Positions 46,601-54,844 are shown, numbered from the stretch's first letter. The stretch is 64,000 nucleotides of DNA from Oscillospiraceae bacterium (GCA_016281125.1 JAEEIA010000085.1:55225-119224); one strand, 5' to 3'. The notes: generated by a model from the sequence alone, not told the origin. Translations and numbers: made by a program.

Positions 46601-47837
46601 AATGCTGGAAAAGATCGGTCTGCTGAAAAACATCATAGATGCAGTGAAGGCGGATGAAGCGCTTGACGATGCGCGTCTGGCAGAATTGACGGGGATGAAA
46701 GCCGATCAGGCACAGCAGCTTTCCCTTCTCTATACATACAAAAAAGGTGATACTGCCGACTGGAAGCTCTCGACGGAACAGTTCATTGCATTCCTTTCCG
46801 ATGAAGTTCTGAACGATCCGGAGATGTCAGACAGAATCAGCACAGACGACCGCAAAAAGCTCACAGGCGCATCTGCGGTCATCGAAGCAGTGCTGTCCGG
46901 AACAAAATATACCAGTAAAGAAATGGCTGCACTGTTTGACGGCATGACCGAGGACATGGATGCCAATGCGATCGAAATGCTGTATCTGTACCACGATGCA
47001 AATCAATCACCGGATAAAACAAAGACCATGTCGATCGAACAACTGATGAACTACCTGAACGATACGCTGATTTATGATGATACGTTCAAAACAATGCTCG
47101 ATGATGAAACGGTTGCAGATATCAGACAGAATGCCGCCGATCTGAATGATGGCATCCGGCAGCTCAAAAGCGGGCAGTATTCCCGCCTGATTCTGTCTGT
47201 CACCGTACCGGAGGAGGGCGAAGAAACTACGGCATTTTATGATTCCATCCATGCAGCGTGCAGCAATCTGCGCGGTGAATATCACCTGATCGGCTCCTCT
47301 GCGATGAACGATGAGATGAGCCGGACCTTCGGCAGAGAATATCTGTTCATCACGATTCTGACCGCCGCCGCGATCTTCCTTGTAGTGCTGCTGACATTCC
47401 GCTCGTTTGCGGTCCCTGTCATTCTTGTGCTGCTCGTGCAGTGCGGTGTGTATATCACCGTCACGGTCATCGGGTTCCAGGGATACAGCATCCATTATCT
47501 TGCACTGATGATCGTGCAGTGCATTCTGATGGGCTCCACGATCGACTACGGCATCCTGTTCAGCAATTATTTCCGGGAATACCGCAAAACCGCCCCGCGT
47601 GCGGAAGCGCTGCAAACGGCATTCCGCGGTTCGATCCACACCATTCTGACCTCCGGTCTGATCATTGTGACTGTGACTGCAATTCTCGGGCAGTGCTTCG
47701 GAGAACCGACGGTGGAGCAGATCTGCCAGACGATTTCTATCGGTGCGACCAGTGCCATTCTGCTGATCGTTTTCATTCTGCCCGGCATACTTGCCTGCCT
47801 TGACAGATTCACCGCCGGAAAACATCGGTTACAGTAA
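43698..47837 (+). CDS. MMPL/RND-superfamily exporter with about eight repeats in its external insert
   Basis: 1379 residues. Two six-helix membrane halves: the first at about 8-28 and 150-380, the second from about 1210 to the C-terminus, with QLVLSIDYSIILTNRYRQE and CILMGSTIDYGILFSNYFREY as the paired MMPL motifs. Between helices 7 and 8 the insert is about 800 residues. From about 440 to 1160 it is built of eight or nine degenerate units of about 80 residues, each with a start like MSLYDFVDYLN and a later GMDxxxxxLLY segment. The start follows AAGGAGTGTTTCC. Known relatives export lipids or lipopeptides. The repeat-built insert is not a feature I know from characterised members. Confidence 0.92.
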   Translation: MKNIAGFIVEKRILILLTVLLLTGVCGFLIPKVGINTDMTKYLPDSSSMKIGMDIMDEEFPDADPDYTIRVMFKGLTPQQKTDMQEKLACIQNVTDVDFKPDDEDYNRGEYTKYLLHTEHDYGTVEELAIEQALEADFSQHEMQYKNDSTDGPDLPTWVVITAVALLTLILIIMSGSWIEPFLFLFTIGIAVTVNLGTNIFLGEISEKTFSVTAILQLVLSIDYSIILTNRYRQELAGTTDKKEAMKAAITGAFSSISSSSLTTVVGLLAMVFMSFKIGFDMGVVLAKGVFLSVVCVFLVLPGLLLLFSGLLEKTAKRSPNIPTGGLAKFCNKLRVPLTVCFVALFAGAYLLQQRTVISYYMGEEDPIAEIFPTSSTVVLLYENQDDEQITALAEKLEQQDNVKSAANYSNTLAKQHTAADMVDAINDLSENMGSGKKRGIDPDESLFNMLYYHYYGGVTGKIKAGDFMRFLTEDVLTNETFKDYISEEMTNNVDMIEKFSDAAALRRPMNAAELAEFFGMKQADCEQLFLYYFIRHEGAETKRMTVGEFVDFVLNELAKDQTYADLFDEETLSQMKMLQSFTDKDALQKKCSVKQIADMLSMKEDDARLLFVYYYAKQDDYQPRAMRIQELTAFLKNDVASDKTFSAYFQGDAADNLSQLAAFTDPELITAERDAAGIAQYLGMETAYVQQLFRMDTRIWDYDNTNMSMSALTSTLDAMMQDPTLGSSFDDAARTKLGGLKQITDTAASGQALPASALARVLQMDERFVTQLFMGYSAQTGQNITAMPLPDFVDFLVNFVLPNPDYAQYFDTAAAANLRMMQQLCHAASSGAAFRADEYAQMFGMDENQIKLIFALYFGTDDRTMSLYDFVDYLNSDVLRNPAAAAKMDAGITGKIGMLKNIMDLALSGKALNDRESAGIFGMDADTMKLLYTLKDSQNAAWKIAPAEIVAFLSSNQKNLSAAADEEMLEKIGLLKNIIDAVKADEALDDARLAELTGMKADQAQQLSLLYTYKKGDTADWKLSTEQFIAFLSDEVLNDPEMSDRISTDDRKKLTGASAVIEAVLSGTKYTSKEMAALFDGMTEDMDANAIEMLYLYHDANQSPDKTKTMSIEQLMNYLNDTLIYDDTFKTMLDDETVADIRQNAADLNDGIRQLKSGQYSRLILSVTVPEEGEETTAFYDSIHAACSNLRGEYHLIGSSAMNDEMSRTFGREYLFITILTAAAIFLVVLLTFRSFAVPVILVLLVQCGVYITVTVIGFQGYSIHYLALMIVQCILMGSTIDYGILFSNYFREYRKTAPRAEALQTAFRGSIHTILTSGLIIVTVTAILGQCFGEPTVEQICQTISIGATSAILLIVFILPGILACLDRFTAGKHRLQ

Positions 47838-47873
47838 CAAAAGCCGGATTCACAAACAGAACACGCTATAACC

Positions 47874-47939
47874 GTGAAAACCGCCGCAGAACAGACGCCG
47901 GTCATCGTGCTGGACGCGGGACATGGGGAATCAACTTAA
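47874..47939 (+). pseudogene. N-acetylmuramoyl-L-alanine amidase fragment (truncated)
   Basis: KTAAEQTPVIVLDAGHGES then a stop. The VIVLDAGHG segment is the first zinc-ligand motif of Amidase_3 enzymes (CwlD-like). The reading frame is cut right after it by the sequence starting AATCAACTTAAACTGAG. No start codon context remains. Confidence 0.7.
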
Positions 47940-48215
47940 ACTGAGTCACAAAGTATCAGGCCCGCCGCAGAGGCGAGCCTGATTTTGTGCGTATTCTTTG
48001 AGAAACACAGAATAATCATCGGGGAGTGTATCACTGGTTTTCAACGCATAGCGCAGATGACTCCGGAGATATGTGTCATACATTTCACGCTTCGGAAACA
48101 GGGAAGGCGTACTCCGCAGCACATCAACTGTAATCACAATCCGTTCCTTCTGCTTGAGCACCGAAAGAATTCTGAGATATCTTTTTCTCTCGTTATTCCA
48201 TTCTCTATGGGTGAA
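47877..48215. repeat. 339-bp repeat, copy 1 (other copy 59394-59732)
   Basis: It holds the amidase stub, the junction GGGGAATCAACTTAAACTGAG, a hairpin ATCAGGC..GCCTGAT and a minus-strand reading frame. Both copies have the same length and differ at scattered bases. The 47838-48554 gap is filled by this repeat, an IS1380-like remnant and the GH11 promoter. Confidence 0.9.
47946..48161 (-). pseudogene. repeat-borne reading frame, truncated copy
   Basis: 71 codons ending in QNQARLCGGPDTL. It equals the C-terminal part of the longer frame at 59463-59903 and shares its terminator hairpin. No family recognised. The upstream part has been replaced by other mobile DNA, so this copy is broken. Confidence 0.5.
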
Positions 48216-48233
48216 AAGTTGCCGGAAAAGATA

Positions 48234-48401
48234 TCACATGGGATGATATCTTCGGAAAGAAACATCTTTCTCTGCTGAAGCCACTGTTCCTATGATTCGC
48301 AAGATATTGTAAGCAATCATCGTGAGCTTCAGAATCAGTGCATTTGTCTCAAACTTTCCGCTGGGCAGGCGCTTGATGCCCATGTGCTGCTTTTTGAGCA
48401 C
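48234..48401 (-). pseudogene. IS1380-type transposase C-terminal remnant
   Basis: The minus strand reads VLKKQHMGIKRLPSGKFE then TNALILKLTMIAYNILR, the RLPSGKF..TNAL..AYNILR block of IS1380-family transposases, and stops after RRYHPM. No N-terminal half is present. Confidence 0.7.
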
Positions 48402-48467
48402 TTAACAAATATGGAAGGTTTATGAGGCACCACGCAAAAAAATACATACAACAACGCAATAATTGCG

Positions 48468-48496
48468 CTGACTTTTGGCTGTGTTTGTAGTAGAAT
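48468..48496 (+). promoter_or_regulatory. candidate promoter of the triple GH11 gene
   Basis: CTGACT (48468-48473) and TAGAAT (48491-48496) are 17 bp apart, about 59 bp before the start codon, just beyond the IS1380 debris. Confidence 0.6.
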
Positions 48497-48554
48497 GAAA
48501 CTGTACATGAAAATGTACTAAATACGCATCAATTATTTCAAAGGAGGGGAACTT

Positions 48555-51008
48555 ATGAACAAAAGGCTTTGGGGCCTCATGAGTGCAGCAATGCTTGCAT
48601 TCACAACAGTACCGGGCAGCGTGTGTGCCGCAGATTCATCTGAAACGGTTTGGGTCACCGGCAAATCACCGGACGGCAGCTATGACTGCGAGGTCTGGAA
48701 CGATCAGAACATTGGCGAAGTCGGCTTTGACGGTGCCGAAACAGAGGGAGGTGCTTTCTCTGCTGAATGGAACGGTATTCACAACTGCTTTTTCAGCAAG
48801 GGTCACGTGCTTCAGTCACCGGAATATGCTACATACCGGCATTTCGGAAACATAGACTGTGACTATGAAATGGATTTTACCGCAAGCGGCGTTTCCGGTT
48901 ACGGCATCCATGGCTGGATCGAGAACTGCAATCCTGTGAACAGTCGGCCGCGGCAGGTCGAATTTTATATTGTAGACGGCTACAACGAATTCAGACCCGG
49001 CGGCTCACAGTCCCTCGGACAGATCACGGACGGCGATTATACCTACGATATCTATCGCAATTGTTTGACTTCGTATGAGATCACTCCTCCGGAAATAGAT
49101 TATTATCAGTATTACAGCGTCATCAGCGAGGCACAGAATCCGGTAAAGGAAAATGAAACCGTTTCTGTCGGTCGTAAGATCGACATTGACAAGCATTTTG
49201 ATGCGTGGAGAGCGGTCGGTCTGAATATGAACGGCCAACTGAGGGATGTGTCGTTCTATATCGACGGCTGGAACAGCTCCGGCAAAGCGAAGCTTACAAA
49301 AAATGAACTGAATATCGGCACGGAACCGGCGCCGGATTATCAGATTCTCGGTTCGACATCGGATGACGGCTATAAATATGAAGTCTGGAACGAAAAAAAG
49401 CTCGGAGAGATCAGTTTTGACGGCAGAGAGAACGACGGCGGCGTGTTCTCCTGCAAATGGGACGACACCGAGTATACCGTTTTCAGCAAAGGACGCTTCA
49501 TACCGTCCGGCAAGACCTATCAGGAACTGCCGGGGCTTTGCTGTGATTATGCGCTGGACTATACTCCGCACGGAACTTCCTATTTCGGTATTCACGGCTG
49601 GTTTACAGACTGCAAGGGTGAATATCCGACCACGGAGTATTTCATCATGGACGGCTGCTGCGACTGGGCACTGCCAGAAGGCACTGAACTGCTCGGCTCG
49701 ACTGTCATTGACGGCGGCTGCTATGCGCTCTATCGTGTTGTCCTTGCGAAGGCTCCGACCATTACCGGCGTGCAGGATTACTGTCAGTACTGGAGCGTCG
49801 GCGGCAACAGCGTCACCAAGGTGGATACGACCAGATCGTTCGATCTCCGCATCAGTATTGACGAACATTTCAAAGCATGGGAAAAAGCCGGTCTGGATAT
49901 GAGCGGCAAGCTCTATGAAGCATCGTTCTTTGTCGAGGGGCATCATTCTTCCGGTGAGGCGAAAATCACAAAGAATCAGCTCAGTTTCAGCGATGATCCG
50001 CAGCCTGCTGCAGCTGCACTGCCGCAGAACGGAACGTCTGTGAAGCGCATCAGCGGCCGGACGGCAGACGGCACCTATGATTACGAGGTTCTGAATTATG
50101 ACCGTGTCGGCGCGGTTTCCTTTGACGACGCTGAAACAGAGGACGGTGCTTTCTCTGCCGAATGGAACGATATCAGGAACTGCATGGTCAGCAAGGGTCA
50201 TGTGTTCCAGACAGCAGGAAAAACCTATAAAGAGCTCGGCAGCATTTGCTGCAAATATAAAATGGAGCTTTCGCAGGCCGGTGTTTCCTGTTTCGGCGTC
50301 CGCGGCCGGCTTAGAAACAGCGAATCCGGTCAGCCGGAAACGGAATACTATATCATAGACGGCTTCAGCCAATTTGTCCCGCTCCGGAATGCAGAATCGC
50401 TCGGACAGGTCAAGGACGGCGGCCGGACATACGATATCTTCCGCATTGACGTCAGCCCTGCTGATGCGCCGGAAACATGTTATCAGTACTGGAGCATTAT
50501 CATTGACCGGGATAATCATGCAAAGAACAACTTTCCGATTTCCGACACCGCGAAGATAATTTATGAACTCGGCGGCTGGATCAGCGTTGACAAGCATTTC
50601 AAGGCATGGGAAGATGCAGGTCTTGAAATGAACGGTCAGGTCGGTGAAGTATCGTTCTTTATCGAAAACTGGCAGAGCACCGGGAAAGCAAAGGTCACAA
50701 TGAACAATATCGAGATCGCAAATCTGCCGGAGGCGGATGCTGTTCCGCAGCCGAGTGCAGAGGCGATCACCGGCGATATAAACTGCGACGGCAGAACAGA
50801 TGTCTCCGATGCGGTGCTGCTTGCGCGATATCTGAACCAGGATGCAGAGGCCGTCATGACCGATCAGGGCAAAGTGCAGGCAAATGTCATCAAGGGCGAG
50901 TTGGATTCTGAAGATCTTTCCGCCATTCTGATGTTCATTGCAAAGAAGATACCTGCTGACCGATTCCCGCTTGACAGCCTTCCGGCGGCGGGAGATGCTT
51001 CTGTATGA
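48555..51008 (+). CDS. three tandem GH11-like (xylanase fold) modules with dockerin
   Basis: 817 residues. Signal peptide to about residue 25. Modules at about 31-255, 262-478 and 494-722 each carry GH11 landmarks: FSAEWN/FSCKWD, KG strand, GWxxx, the nucleophile strand VEFYIVD/TEYFIMD/TEYYIID (Glu136, Glu361, Glu597), QYYSV/QYWSV/QYWSI, KHF.AW and the acid/base strand. That strand reads FYIDGWNSSG in module 1 (Asp237 instead of Glu), FFVEGHHSSG in module 2 (Glu461) and FFIENWQSTG in module 3 (Glu704). A dockerin (about 740-800) has a normal first repeat and a degenerate second (ANVIKGELDSEDL). Secreted, cellulosomal, xylan-directed. The start follows AAAGGAGGGGAACTT. Confidence 0.9.
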   Translation: MNKRLWGLMSAAMLAFTTVPGSVCAADSSETVWVTGKSPDGSYDCEVWNDQNIGEVGFDGAETEGGAFSAEWNGIHNCFFSKGHVLQSPEYATYRHFGNIDCDYEMDFTASGVSGYGIHGWIENCNPVNSRPRQVEFYIVDGYNEFRPGGSQSLGQITDGDYTYDIYRNCLTSYEITPPEIDYYQYYSVISEAQNPVKENETVSVGRKIDIDKHFDAWRAVGLNMNGQLRDVSFYIDGWNSSGKAKLTKNELNIGTEPAPDYQILGSTSDDGYKYEVWNEKKLGEISFDGRENDGGVFSCKWDDTEYTVFSKGRFIPSGKTYQELPGLCCDYALDYTPHGTSYFGIHGWFTDCKGEYPTTEYFIMDGCCDWALPEGTELLGSTVIDGGCYALYRVVLAKAPTITGVQDYCQYWSVGGNSVTKVDTTRSFDLRISIDEHFKAWEKAGLDMSGKLYEASFFVEGHHSSGEAKITKNQLSFSDDPQPAAAALPQNGTSVKRISGRTADGTYDYEVLNYDRVGAVSFDDAETEDGAFSAEWNDIRNCMVSKGHVFQTAGKTYKELGSICCKYKMELSQAGVSCFGVRGRLRNSESGQPETEYYIIDGFSQFVPLRNAESLGQVKDGGRTYDIFRIDVSPADAPETCYQYWSIIIDRDNHAKNNFPISDTAKIIYELGGWISVDKHFKAWEDAGLEMNGQVGEVSFFIENWQSTGKAKVTMNNIEIANLPEADAVPQPSAEAITGDINCDGRTDVSDAVLLARYLNQDAEAVMTDQGKVQANVIKGELDSEDLSAILMFIAKKIPADRFPLDSLPAAGDASV

Positions 51009-51075
51009 GCATGATTGAAACAGCCAAATGAAACGATCTGGATGTGTACGGTTCGCGTTACATCGTAATGCTTTT

Positions 51076-51105
51076 GAGCCGAGGTTGGTGCCTCGGCTCA
51101 TTTTT
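51076..51105 (+). terminator. terminator of the triple GH11 gene
   Basis: GAGCCGAGG (51076-51084) pairs with CCTCGGCTC (51091-51099), followed by ATTTTT. Confidence 0.92.
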
Positions 51106-51188
51106 GTTGTAAAGATGGCTTGGAGTGGTAGGGGCTTACAAAATGATTCGTCAGAGAAGGATCTCGTCTTTTAACAAGAATTGAAGTG

Positions 51189-51350
51189 GTATAGTGAATG
51201 CCCGGTACTGCCGGGCATTTCGCTTTCCATATTATTCTGATTTACCATGCTTTTATTTTCTGATAATTGAAAATAATTTCCTTGTTCGGAAAAGAGAATG
51301 ATTCGAAAACTCTCTAGTGGCATCTAAAAGCAGCGTAAATTCGTTGCTTT
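51189..51350 (+). repeat. dispersed hairpin repeat, copy 1 (others 55359-55530 and 63495-63650)
   Basis: It starts with the hairpin ATGCCCGG-TACT-GCCGGGCAT then TTCGCTTTCCATATT and an AT-rich body containing GAAAATAATTTCC and TTCGAAAACTCTCT. The order of these blocks is the same in all three copies. Confidence 0.75.
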
Positions 51351-51364
51351 TTATGGAGGCGATT

Positions 51365-51880
51365 TCAAGGCGTGTGTGATTTCGTGTGCAGTTTTCTGTT
51401 GATCATTGGAAGTCTTCGCTCCAAACCGCCGAGAACGTGCCCGCCGAGATCCTGATTGATGATTGGGAAATCGAGCATGCCGAAATCCATTTCAAAGGGT
51501 TTTGCCATCGCACAGCGTCCCACCGCGAATTTATCCGAAGCGTCGATCGCCTCGCAGACTGTGATCTGCAGTCTGCATTTCCGGCGGATGTCCAGGTGGA
51601 GATCTGCGGTTGAGAGTGTCATTTCCTTCTGCCAGTCGGCAAATCCCACCGGAAACGCGGCGGTCTCCTTGCCATCCACCCGGCAGATAAGCAGAAAGCG
51701 GTCTGTCAAACCGGATGCGCCTTCCTCGGGCGGTGCCGATCGTCAGCGATGTACTTACATTGGAGAAAGAGATTGTTTCAATCGTCTGCTCTTCCGCAGA
51801 AAAACAGGCTGTACAGCCGCTTCAACAGCGAGAATCGCAGCAATCCCTGCGGATAAAAGGGGGCGAAGTTTTCGGAACAT
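51365..51880 (-). pseudogene. decayed small secreted-protein gene
   Basis: From the ATG at 51880 the frame reads MFRKLRPLLSAGIAAILAVE, a signal peptide. After a frame change it reads SAEEQTIETISFSNVSTSLT, and after another LTDRFLLICRVDGKETAAFP onward to a stop at 51365. Joined, this would be a secreted protein of about 170 residues. Two frameshifts make it a likely pseudogene. No family recognised. Confidence 0.45.
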
Positions 51881-52061
51881 TACGATCACATCTTTCACCA
51901 TTCAGCATGTTCCGGATTTTGATTCAGGATTCGGAAATATGAATGCAGCAATTTGTTTTGCTATAACAGATATTATTCCTGATGTAAATATGTTTTGGGG
52001 GATATGCCATCCTCTTGATCGCGGCACAGCAATACATGTTCTTTTATTTGTCAAATAATAA

Positions 52062-52090
52062 TTGACTTTTGGGCCTCAATGTGCTATAAT
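52062..52090 (+). promoter_or_regulatory. promoter of the zinc-ribbon operon
   Basis: TTGACT (52062-52067) and TATAAT (52085-52090) are 17 bp apart, 70 bp before the first start codon. Confidence 0.82.
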
Positions 52091-52160
52091 ATAAAAAGGC
52101 AAGCCGAATGTTCAATGCTTTTGGATAAAAACACATTTGCAATCAAGCGGAGGTGATAGC

Positions 52161-53192
52161 ATGTTCTGTCGAAATTGCGGACAGCAAATCAATGAAGGTG
52201 CTTCTTTTTGCAGTAACTGCGGTGAGAAGATCGCAAACCCGGCCGGTCAGGCAAAGCCGCCTGTCACGCCTGCTTCACAGAGAACAATAACGCCGCCGAC
52301 GCAAAACCGGCAGCCATATCAGGCACCGCCGGTACAGCAGTCCGGATATCCGCAGCAGCCGTATCAGAATCCGCAGTTCCGGCAGGGTGCGGCGCCTGCG
52401 TATACTGCCGTACAGCCGCCGCAGACACGTTCCAATACGGCACTGCTCATTGTGATCATCATTCTGCTGCTGATCCTTGTACTGATCGGCGGAATCCTGC
52501 TGTTTATCAAACCGGGTTATCTGCGGCAGTCTGACGGTGGGAATCACGGTTTGCTGACACTGAACAGCACAACAGAGCCCGTTCAGACCGCTTCTGCATC
52601 CGAAAGTACAATCACACAGAATGCTTCTGCGGCCGCACCGGTCACGCAGCCACCGGAAACGGAAACAGCTGACAGCATAGATTTCCCGCAGGGACTGATC
52701 GGCGGAAACTATAATCCGATGGAAGAGCCGTGGGCATTGTCCACCAGTGAACGTCCGCGGTTTGATGAGTTTGAATGGTGCAACGGGCAGTTCGGATTTG
52801 TCCGTCAGGCACCGGAGAATGCAGAGCTTATTTCGGATGTGCAGGTCTATAACGGCGGCTGGAAGGCAATGATCATCTACAACCCGGATGATCCGAACGG
52901 CATTTTCACGCGTGAGTTGGATAACATCTCGATCAGCGTCGATCAGAATCATATGGTGCAGCTTACGGTAGACTGGTACCTGATGGCACCGGATTATTCG
53001 GAGATCACCAACGAAGAAGATATGGAGGACACTGTTTTTACGGGTGCAGTCACCAATACCGGAATATCCGTAAACGGTCCTGCGCTGATCAATATTGATA
53101 ATTTCTGGCACGACGGCGAAAGACAATATGCGACCGGAACCATTACGCCGCAGAACGGTGTGACCGGATATCTTGCAATGGTCAGACCGTAA
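52161..53192 (+). CDS. zinc-ribbon membrane protein with external domain
   Basis: 343 residues. An N-terminal zinc ribbon (Cys3, Cys6, Cys17, Cys20) is followed by a Pro/Gln-rich cytoplasmic stretch (about 30-95), one membrane helix (ALLIVIIILLLILVLIGGIL), a Ser/Thr-rich linker and an external beta-rich domain of about 150 residues (EPWALSTSERPRFDEFEW; FWHDGERQYATGTI). The start follows GCGGAGGTGATAGC. First of four genes in one direction. No named family beyond the ribbon; a sensor or assembly scaffold is possible. Confidence 0.85.
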   Translation: MFCRNCGQQINEGASFCSNCGEKIANPAGQAKPPVTPASQRTITPPTQNRQPYQAPPVQQSGYPQQPYQNPQFRQGAAPAYTAVQPPQTRSNTALLIVIIILLLILVLIGGILLFIKPGYLRQSDGGNHGLLTLNSTTEPVQTASASESTITQNASAAAPVTQPPETETADSIDFPQGLIGGNYNPMEEPWALSTSERPRFDEFEWCNGQFGFVRQAPENAELISDVQVYNGGWKAMIIYNPDDPNGIFTRELDNISISVDQNHMVQLTVDWYLMAPDYSEITNEEDMEDTVFTGAVTNTGISVNGPALINIDNFWHDGERQYATGTITPQNGVTGYLAMVRP

Positions 53193-53239
53193 TCTGACCG
53201 GCAGACGGAACGCGATCCAAACAGAAAGAAGGTGCGATC

Positions 53240-53992
53240 ATGAGCTTTTGCCCGAATTGCGGTTCACAGATTGAGGGGCAGCCGAACTTCTGCGAACAGT
53301 GCGGCGCGCCGCTGGCTATGCAGTCCGCTGCACCCGCCGACATTCGGCCGGACACACAGCAGCCGGCCCCGGAATTTGATCCAGCACGCTTTTATGCCGG
53401 AACCGGAGCAGTGCGAAACGGCATTCCTGCGCCGGGTTATTCGGATCGCTGCAATGATCCTGAGATCCTGCAGGCACTTCAGAAAAATAATAAAGCAGGG
53501 AATATCCTTTCTCTGTTTCTGATTCCGCTTCCGCTGATCGGCTTTGTGATATACAGCATCGTGACGGATAACGTGCCGATCGAAGAAGCAATCAGAAACG
53601 GACTGATCGTTTCCGCCGTTTTTCTCGTTTTCGCAGTGCTGAGCAAAATCACTGCGGCACTGAAAAAGCCGTATGAAGCAGTCGTGACCGATAAAAAGAG
53701 CCGGATGCGGACGCACAACGGGAACGACACCGACAGTTATACCGAATATACGATCACAGTGCAGACAAATGACGGTAAGAGAAAAAAGATCGTCGAAACA
53801 GACCGCAGCAGAGCCTTTGCATGGGACTATCTGAATATCGGGGATCGGTTCCGGTTTCATCCGAAGTTCGCATTCCCGTATGAACGGTTTGAAAAATCGT
53901 CTGCCCGCTGCCTGTACTGTGTCGTCTGCCAAAGGGAAAACCCTGTGGAGGCTGACCGCTGTCAGAAATGCGGCGTGCCCCTGCTGAAATAA
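53240..53992 (+). CDS. membrane protein with zinc ribbons at both ends
   Basis: 250 residues. The N-terminal ribbon MSFCPNCGSQ..CEQCG (Cys4, 7, 18, 21), two membrane helices (about 94-115 and 122-140), a cytoplasmic beta domain (KPYEAVVTDKKSRMRTHNG) resembling DUF3592-like domains, and a second ribbon CLYCVVC..CQKCG at the C-terminus. The start follows AGAAAGAAGGTGCGATC. It lies 47 bp after the preceding zinc-ribbon gene, probably in the same operon. Function unknown. Confidence 0.85.
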   Translation: MSFCPNCGSQIEGQPNFCEQCGAPLAMQSAAPADIRPDTQQPAPEFDPARFYAGTGAVRNGIPAPGYSDRCNDPEILQALQKNNKAGNILSLFLIPLPLIGFVIYSIVTDNVPIEEAIRNGLIVSAVFLVFAVLSKITAALKKPYEAVVTDKKSRMRTHNGNDTDSYTEYTITVQTNDGKRKKIVETDRSRAFAWDYLNIGDRFRFHPKFAFPYERFEKSSARCLYCVVCQRENPVEADRCQKCGVPLLK

Positions 53993-54040
53993 CCGATCCG
54001 GCATTTGTACAGTCAGCCTGCAATGAGAGGAGGTCAGGAT

Positions 54041-54811
54041 ATGTTCTGTCCGAACTGCGGTTTTCAGATCAACGATGACGCACGCTTCTGTGAACAGTGC
54101 GGTGCTTCTCTGAACAGCGGCGGAATGCGCGCTGAAACGGAAACAAACGCACCGGCACAAGCCCCTCAAGGTCAGGACACAGCAATTCAGGGCGCGAAGG
54201 TCACAAAGAATATTTATCTGTGTCCGGACGGCATGTTCCGCTGGATCTATGAATTCAGAATGATGAAGAATCCGGTGATCCTGTTCACGATCCTCAAGAT
54301 CTTCGGCGGGATCTTCGGCGGAATCTGGTTATTTGAAACTGTCCTGATGCTGTTTGACGGCTTTGACACAGAGGTCTTTCTTCACAATACCTTTGCCATT
54401 GCGGCTATCACACTGGTGATACTGGTGATCGGCCTTCTTTCGTATGTGATCGTTGCGGCAATGAACGGCTGGAAATATATCGTGCTGTTTGAGATGAACG
54501 ATGAAGGCGTAACGCATACCCAGATGCAGAAGCAGTTTGAAAAGGCACAGGCCATCGGCTGGCTGACAGCAATGGCAGGTGCGATGACAGGCAATCTTAC
54601 AACAATGGGAATCGGCATCAACACCGCGGTCCATAACAGTCTGCATTCTGATTTTGCGAGAGTGCGGAAGATCAGGGTCCGCCGCAGACAGCACACGATC
54701 TATGTCAATGAACTGCTTGAAAAGAATCAGGTGTATGCAGAACCGGAGGATTTTGATTTCGTACTGGATCATATCAGTAAGAGGATTCCCGCTGATGCAG
54801 CCGGAAAATGA
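54041..54811 (+). CDS. zinc-ribbon membrane protein, third of the operon
   Basis: 256 residues. N-terminal ribbon (Cys3, 6, 17, 20), an acidic/Ala linker, two membrane helices (about 90-110 and 122-145) and a cytoplasmic domain with FEMNDEGVTHTQMQKQFEK and KIRVRRRQHTIYVNELLEK. The start is the ATG after GAGAGGAGGTCAGGAT, preferred over an upstream in-frame ATG. Sequence of the ribbon is close to those of its two neighbours, so the three probably share a partner. Function unknown. Confidence 0.85.
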   Translation: MFCPNCGFQINDDARFCEQCGASLNSGGMRAETETNAPAQAPQGQDTAIQGAKVTKNIYLCPDGMFRWIYEFRMMKNPVILFTILKIFGGIFGGIWLFETVLMLFDGFDTEVFLHNTFAIAAITLVILVIGLLSYVIVAAMNGWKYIVLFEMNDEGVTHTQMQKQFEKAQAIGWLTAMAGAMTGNLTTMGIGINTAVHNSLHSDFARVRKIRVRRRQHTIYVNELLEKNQVYAEPEDFDFVLDHISKRIPADAAGK

Positions 54812-54844
54812 TCCGGAATACCAAAGGGAAAGGAGCCGGTCTGA

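Larger units (their letters stand above)
51009..52160. other. 1.15-kb gap: terminator, dispersed repeat, decayed gene and promoter
   Basis: Reading in order: GH11 terminator, copy 1 of the dispersed hairpin repeat, a frame-shifted minus-strand secreted-protein gene and the promoter of the zinc-ribbon operon. No intact gene seen. Confidence 0.7.

Noticed and set aside
49005..51101. 698-codon open frame on the minus strand opposite the triple GH11 gene
   Set aside because: The plus-strand frame has signal peptide, three GH11-like modules and a dockerin. The antisense frame follows its codon pattern and has no domain.
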